64,000 bases of DNA from NCBI RefSeq assembly GCF_028713515.1, contig NZ_JAQTOD010000003.1:1-64000 (forward strand), read 5' to 3'. Within the stretch, counting starts at the first letter, position 1; every line of letters starts with the position of its first letter. This document shows, piece after piece, positions 60,085 to 64,000 of the stretch. The notes beneath the pieces are model-generated. The model ran no database searches. It was not told the DNA's origin and was given only the letters and a program-made list of their open reading frames with translations. The translations under genes were made by a program, and so were the position numbers. Origin of the DNA: Sulfurimonas sp. (GTDB lineage Bacteria > Campylobacterota > Campylobacteria > Campylobacterales > Sulfurimonadaceae).

Positions 60085-60948
60085 ATGGATTTAGTAAAAT
60101 GGAACGCCAATATAGAAAAACTTACTCAAGATGAAAAGCATGTTCTTATAAACAAAGGCACTCAAAGAGCCTTTGTTGGCGAGTATACAGAAGAGAGCAG
60201 AGATGGAGTTTATAGATGCAAGCTCTGTAAAGCACCACTTTATACTTCAAAAGATAAATTTAGCTCACACTGTGGATGGCCTAGTTTTGATGACGCCATA
60301 AAAGGAGCAATTAAATCGATTCCTGATGTAGATGGCAGACGGACAGAGATAGTTTGTGCAAATTGTGGTGCTCATATGGGTCATATTTTTAGTGGGGAAG
60401 GTTACACACCAAAAAACGAGAGGCACTGCGTAAACTCTATTTCTCTGGAGTTTATAGTGAAAGCAAAACTCTCAAAAGCCTATTTTGCCGGAGGTTGTTT
60501 TTGGGGAGTTGAGTATTACCTAGAGAAACTCCCAGGCGTAAAAGAGGTAACAAGTGGTTTTATGGGTGGAGAGCTAAAAAATCCATCTTATGAAGATGTT
60601 ATTTATAAAAAAACAGGGCACCTTGAAGCTGTCGAAGTTATTTATGACAATACTAAAATCTCATATAAAGAGTTAGCAAAAGCATTCTTTGAGATTCATG
60701 ACCCAACCCAAGCAAATGGACAAGGTCCAGATATTGGAGAGCAGTATCTAAGTGCTGTTTTTGTGTCATCGAAAGAAGAAAGAGAAATTATCTTGGAACT
60801 CATATCACTTCTTAAGGCAAAAAAATATGCCGTAGTTACAAAGATACTGGATAAAAAAGAGTTTTTTGCGGCTGAAGATTATCATCAAAACTATTACAAC
60901 AAAAAAGGTTCTAAGCCCTACTGTCATAGTTATACAAAAAGATTTTAA
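60085..60948 (+). CDS. msrBA: Fused methionine sulfoxide reductase MsrB-MsrA
   Basis: 287 residues. N-terminal MsrB (1-126): CKLC and CANC zinc Cys (45, 48, 91, 94), catalytic Cys115 in RHCVNS. C-terminal MsrA from 128: catalytic Cys138 in GGCFWG, and HDPTQANGQGPDIGEQY. Reduces both R and S forms of methionine sulfoxide. Order B then A is found in several Campylobacterota. No signal peptide, so cytoplasmic. Confidence 0.95.
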   Translation: MDLVKWNANIEKLTQDEKHVLINKGTQRAFVGEYTEESRDGVYRCKLCKAPLYTSKDKFSSHCGWPSFDDAIKGAIKSIPDVDGRRTEIVCANCGAHMGHIFSGEGYTPKNERHCVNSISLEFIVKAKLSKAYFAGGCFWGVEYYLEKLPGVKEVTSGFMGGELKNPSYEDVIYKKTGHLEAVEVIYDNTKISYKELAKAFFEIHDPTQANGQGPDIGEQYLSAVFVSSKEEREIILELISLLKAKKYAVVTKILDKKEFFAAEDYHQNYYNKKGSKPYCHSYTKRF

Positions 60949-60967
60949 AATAAGCTGGGAGATAGAC

Positions 60968-60992
60968 AGTCAAAAGGAAATCCCTTTTGACT
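60968..60992. terminator. Hairpin between msrBA and typA
   Basis: Perfect 10-bp stem (60968-60977 with 60983-60992) placed between converging genes; likely a shared bidirectional terminator. Confidence 0.6.
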
Positions 60993-61009
60993 AGAGGATA
61001 TTAAAGAAA

Positions 61010-62812
61010 TTATTTACGATCGTTTCTTTTTCTTTCGCTCTCTGTTAGGTATTTTTTACGAATACGAATACTAATAGGAGTAATTTCTAAAAGTTCATCA
61101 TCTTCAATCCACTCTAAAGCACGCTCTAGTGACATATCACGAGGTGGGATAAGCTTGATAGCTTCATCTGCGCCGCTTGAACGAACATTCGATTGAGCCT
61201 TACCTTTTATAGGATTTACAACTAAGTCATTTGAGCGAGAGTGTTCACCAACAATCATACCCTCATAAACTTTAGTTTGCGGTCCTACAAAAAGAACGCC
61301 GCGATCTTGAATATTAAATAGTGAATAAGCAAGTGTTTCACCATTCTCCATTGAAATAAGCGCGCCATAACTTCTTGACTCAACTGTTCCACTGTACGGG
61401 CGGAATTCCAAGAATGAGTGATTCATGATTCCCTCACCTTTAGTATCTGTTAGGAACTGTCCACGGAATCCAATTAGTGCACGAGCAGGAATCTCAAACT
61501 CGATTCTCTGGAAACCTTGACCCATTGGAAGCATAGATTTCATCTCAGCTTTTCTTTTTCCAAGGCGCTCAATAACACTACCGCTCAACTCTTCAGGGAC
61601 ATCGATAACAAGATGTTCAAATGGTTCACATTTAACACCTTCGATAACTTTAACAATAACCTCTGGACGGCTTACACCAAATTCAAAATTCTCACGACGC
61701 ATATTTTCAGCAAGAATAGTGATTTGTAACTCCCCACGACCTGAAACTTTAAATTTACCCTCACCAACAACTTCTAACTTCATTGCAACATTCGTTTGCA
61801 TCTCAGATTCAAGTCTATCTTTTAGTTTATTTGAAGTAACATGTTTACCCTCTTGACCGGCAAGTGGAGAGTCATTTACGGAAAATATAACCGTTAAAGT
61901 TGGCTCTTCGATGTGAAGTGGATCAAGTGGCATAGGTCTAGCTGGATCACAAACAGTATCTCCAACATCAACGGTCTCTAACCCAGCAAAAGCAACAATA
62001 TCGCCAGCTTCAGCTTCATTGATTTCCATACGGTTAAGTCCGTGGAAACCGATTAATTTAGAGATTTTACCTTTAACAAGTTCGCCATCAGCTTTTGCAA
62101 GCATAATGTTATCGCCTTTTTTAATTACACCATTAAAGATACGAGAGATACCGATTTTACCAACATAGTTATCATAATCAAGTGTAAATACTTGAGCTTG
62201 AGTTGGGTTTTCTCTATCGCCTTCTGGCTCAGGAATATGATTTATAATAGTTTCAAAAATACATTGAAAGTCACCACCCTCTTCACTCATATCAAGCTTA
62301 GCTATACCATCTCTTGCTGCAGCGTATATAACTGGGAAATCTTGCTGGTCATCAGTTGCGCCCATCGCTGCAAAAAGGTCAAACATCTCATCTACAACAC
62401 GATCTGGCTCAGCTGAAGGTTTATCGATTTTGTTAATAACAACAATTGGTTTTTTACCAAGTGCTAACATTTTTTTAACAACAAACTTAGTTTGAGGCAT
62501 AACACCTTCATAAGCATCAACAAGAACTAAAACACCATCTACCATCTTTAAAACGCGCTCAACTTCTCCACCGAAATCCGCGTGACCTGGAGTGTCGATA
62601 ATGTTGATTTTAAAATCTTTATAACGAATAGCTGTATTTTTAGAAAGAATCGTGATTCCTCTTTCTTTCTCTAGTGCATTGCTGTCCATAGCTCTTTCTG
62701 CGTGCTGCTCATGAGCACCAAATGTTCCTGACTGTGTTAACAGACCATCTACTAGTGTTGTTTTACCGTGGTCAACGTGAGCGATAACGGCAATGTTTCT
62801 AATCTTTTGCAT
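61010..62812 (-). CDS. typA: GTPase TypA/BipA
   Basis: 600 residues. GTPase motifs [22 protein letters not shown]; elongation-factor-like domains follow, and the C-terminal domain has [19 protein letters not shown] and the tail of BipA. Ribosome-associated GTPase involved in stress and ribosome assembly. Promoter TATAAT at 62845-62850. Confidence 0.96.
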   Translation of the reverse strand: MQKIRNIAVIAHVDHGKTTLVDGLLTQSGTFGAHEQHAERAMDSNALEKERGITILSKNTAIRYKDFKINIIDTPGHADFGGEVERVLKMVDGVLVLVDAYEGVMPQTKFVVKKMLALGKKPIVVINKIDKPSAEPDRVVDEMFDLFAAMGATDDQQDFPVIYAAARDGIAKLDMSEEGGDFQCIFETIINHIPEPEGDRENPTQAQVFTLDYDNYVGKIGISRIFNGVIKKGDNIMLAKADGELVKGKISKLIGFHGLNRMEINEAEAGDIVAFAGLETVDVGDTVCDPARPMPLDPLHIEEPTLTVIFSVNDSPLAGQEGKHVTSNKLKDRLESEMQTNVAMKLEVVGEGKFKVSGRGELQITILAENMRRENFEFGVSRPEVIVKVIEGVKCEPFEHLVIDVPEELSGSVIERLGKRKAEMKSMLPMGQGFQRIEFEIPARALIGFRGQFLTDTKGEGIMNHSFLEFRPYSGTVESRSYGALISMENGETLAYSLFNIQDRGVLFVGPQTKVYEGMIVGEHSRSNDLVVNPIKGKAQSNVRSSGADEAIKLIPPRDMSLERALEWIEDDELLEITPISIRIRKKYLTESERKRNDRK

Positions 62813-62844
62813 TAGGTTTCCTTAAGGTGGGAAAATTTTTCGCG

Positions 62845-62850
62845 ATTATA
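62845..62850 (-). promoter_or_regulatory. -10 box for typA
   Basis: The minus strand reads TTGGGTATAATCGCG, 33 bases before the typA ATG, with an AAGGAA ribosome site near the start. Confidence 0.6.
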
Positions 62851-62898
62851 CCCAAGTAATTGTTATATATGAGTTAAAGCAGTGTTATACTTATGAAA

Positions 62899-64000
62899 TG
62901 ATTACATACCCTAAAAAATTAGAGCCTATTTTCTCTAAACTTATTTCTTATGGCATAAAGCCTATAATTGTTGGCGGGTTTATAAGAGACTCTATTTTGA
63001 ATATTACTGTAAATGATATAGATATTGAGCTATATGGGATTTCGTCTCTGGCGGAGCTAGAAAATATTCTAAAAGAGTTTGGCTCGGTTAATAGTGTTGG
63101 AAAGAGTTTTGGAGTCTGCAAGCTAAGCTATATGGGCTATGAACTTGACTTTACACTTCCAAGAATAGATAACAAAACAACCTCTGGGCATCGAGGATTC
63201 AGCATAAAAATAGACTCAAATCTTGATTTTAAAACCGCTGCTTCAAGAAGAGATTTTACAATAAACACGATTGGATATAATGTAGTTGAGAGAAAAATAG
63301 TTGATCCTTTTAATGGAACTCAAGATTTAAGCGACAAAATTTTAAGAGCTGTTAATCCAGAAACTTTTATAGAGGACCCACTTAGAGTTTTAAGAGCTGT
63401 TAGGTTTAGTGTTGTTTATGACTTTAAAATTGATAATGAACTCTACTTGCTATGTAGGCAAATGGTTAAAAATAGAGTGCTTGAAGAGTTGCCAAAAGAG
63501 AGAATTTTTGAAGAAATAAAAAAGATTTTGCTCATCTGCCAAAAACCATCCATTGCATTTGAGCTTTTAAAAAGTTTTGGAAGTGATATATTTACTGACA
63601 ATCTTTTAGTAGTTGATGAGATATCCAAACAACTAACAAATCAAGATCAAACAAAATTGGTTTTGATGCTAGCTGGCTTGTGTTATGATTTTACAAAAGA
63701 GCGAGCAGAACATTTTTTGTGGAAATTTACAAATGAAAAAGAGTTACTAAAAAGAGTTTTTGTACTTATAGAGTTACATGGCAAGATAGAAAAAATTTAC
63801 GCCAAGGAGTTTAGTGACTATGCACTCTATAAACTTGCCACAAAAGTAAATATAAGTGAACTCTTGATTTTAAGCAGAGCCGTATATTTTTCTAAAAATT
63901 ACTCTTTTGATTATGATATAGCGGACGCTATAGAAAAAAGAGCAAGGGAGTTAAACATACTAACTAAAAAACTCCCACCGCTCTTAAGCGGTAAAGATAT
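62899..64000 (+). CDS. cca: CCA-adding tRNA nucleotidyltransferase, 5' part
   Basis: Open from ATG 62899 to the window edge with no stop; 367 codons visible. VGGFIRDSIL (GGxxRD motif), then VNDIDIELYG (the DxD metal pair), SRRDFTINTIGYN and EDPLRVLRAVRFS are poly(A) polymerase/CCA enzyme signatures. It adds or repairs the 3' CCA of tRNA. The RBS is weak; the gene continues past the window. Confidence 0.88.

Overview
The window reads as one contiguous stretch of chromosome from a Campylobacterota (epsilonproteobacterial) sulfur oxidiser, most like Sulfurimonas. Evidence: low G+C, TATAAT/TACAAT -10 boxes without clear -35 boxes, a soxCDYZ cluster separate from any soxXAB genes, a sulfide:quinone reductase-like flavoprotein, fliI, a thyX-type thymidylate synthase and tightly overlapping mixed-function operons. 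Genus is an inference from gene content. I see no prophage, insertion sequence, CRISPR array or tRNA gene. The left edge carries what looks like the leader of an rRNA operon that reads leftward out of the window.

Layout. 1-6.1 kb: rrn leader, a BI-1 family membrane protein, a stand-alone ThiD2-like protein, then the leftward soxC-soxD-soxY-soxZ-soxH-like operon with several strong intra-operon hairpins. 6.3-13.1 kb: a MOSC protein converging on a leftward series (voltage-sensor-like K+ channel, RCK protein, gpsA, znuABC-like metal importer, bioC-like methyltransferase). 13.2-19.4 kb: secG, then frr-pyrE-nagZ-symporter-anmK-amgK, a run joined by short gaps or overlaps and rich in peptidoglycan recycling genes. 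19.4-25.3 kb: outer-membrane barrel, mtgA, folE, fliI and a large cytoplasmic beta-propeller/84-residue-repeat protein. 25.3-28.4 kb: exported metallo-beta-lactamase-fold protein, BamE-like lipoprotein, Tat-exported SQR-like flavoprotein. 28.6-31.8 kb: recJ and pyrG. 32.0-36.5 kb: overlapping operon of cation/proton antiporter, HAD phosphatase, FucP-like permease and hexose-6-phosphate mutarotase. 36.5-39.9 kb: two exported unknowns, then selD-mnmH. 40-43.9 kb: porin plus flavinylated FMN-binding protein, MltB-like transglycosylase, a 47-residue Cys-rich protein, murU-like nucleotidyltransferase. 44-50.9 kb: ycaO, a short D-Ala-D-Ala carboxypeptidase, an exported fibrinogen-like-domain protein, a PP-loop protein, a DEAD-box helicase and, divergent from it, a helicase-like protein that has lost its catalytic motifs. 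50.9-64 kb: dnaG, a tiny secreted peptide, rpsU, dgt-phnA-lipoprotein-thyX, a GAF-PAS-GGDEF cyclase, nrdB-nitrilase-pcm, msrBA, typA and the start of a CCA-adding enzyme.

How genes work together. SoxCD and SoxYZ are the sulfane dehydrogenase and carrier parts of thiosulfate oxidation; the SQR-like protein would feed sulfide electrons to quinone. NagZ (here with a signal peptide), a sodium:solute symporter, AnmK, AmgK and, 24 kb away, MurU make a plausible nearly complete MurNAc salvage route to UDP-MurNAc, with MtgA, MltB and DacA supplying peptidoglycan synthesis and turnover nearby. SelD and MnmH make selenophosphate and use it for 2-selenouridine in tRNA. ThyX, Dgt, NrdB, PyrE and PyrG cover nucleotide supply.

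The most unusual items are the 686-residue propeller plus 84-residue repeat protein, the pseudo-helicase with 15-residue basic repeats, the exported NagZ/symporter arrangement, the porin/flavoprotein pair and the structured spacers of the sox operon. All functional statements come from reading motifs by eye; no database search was run.
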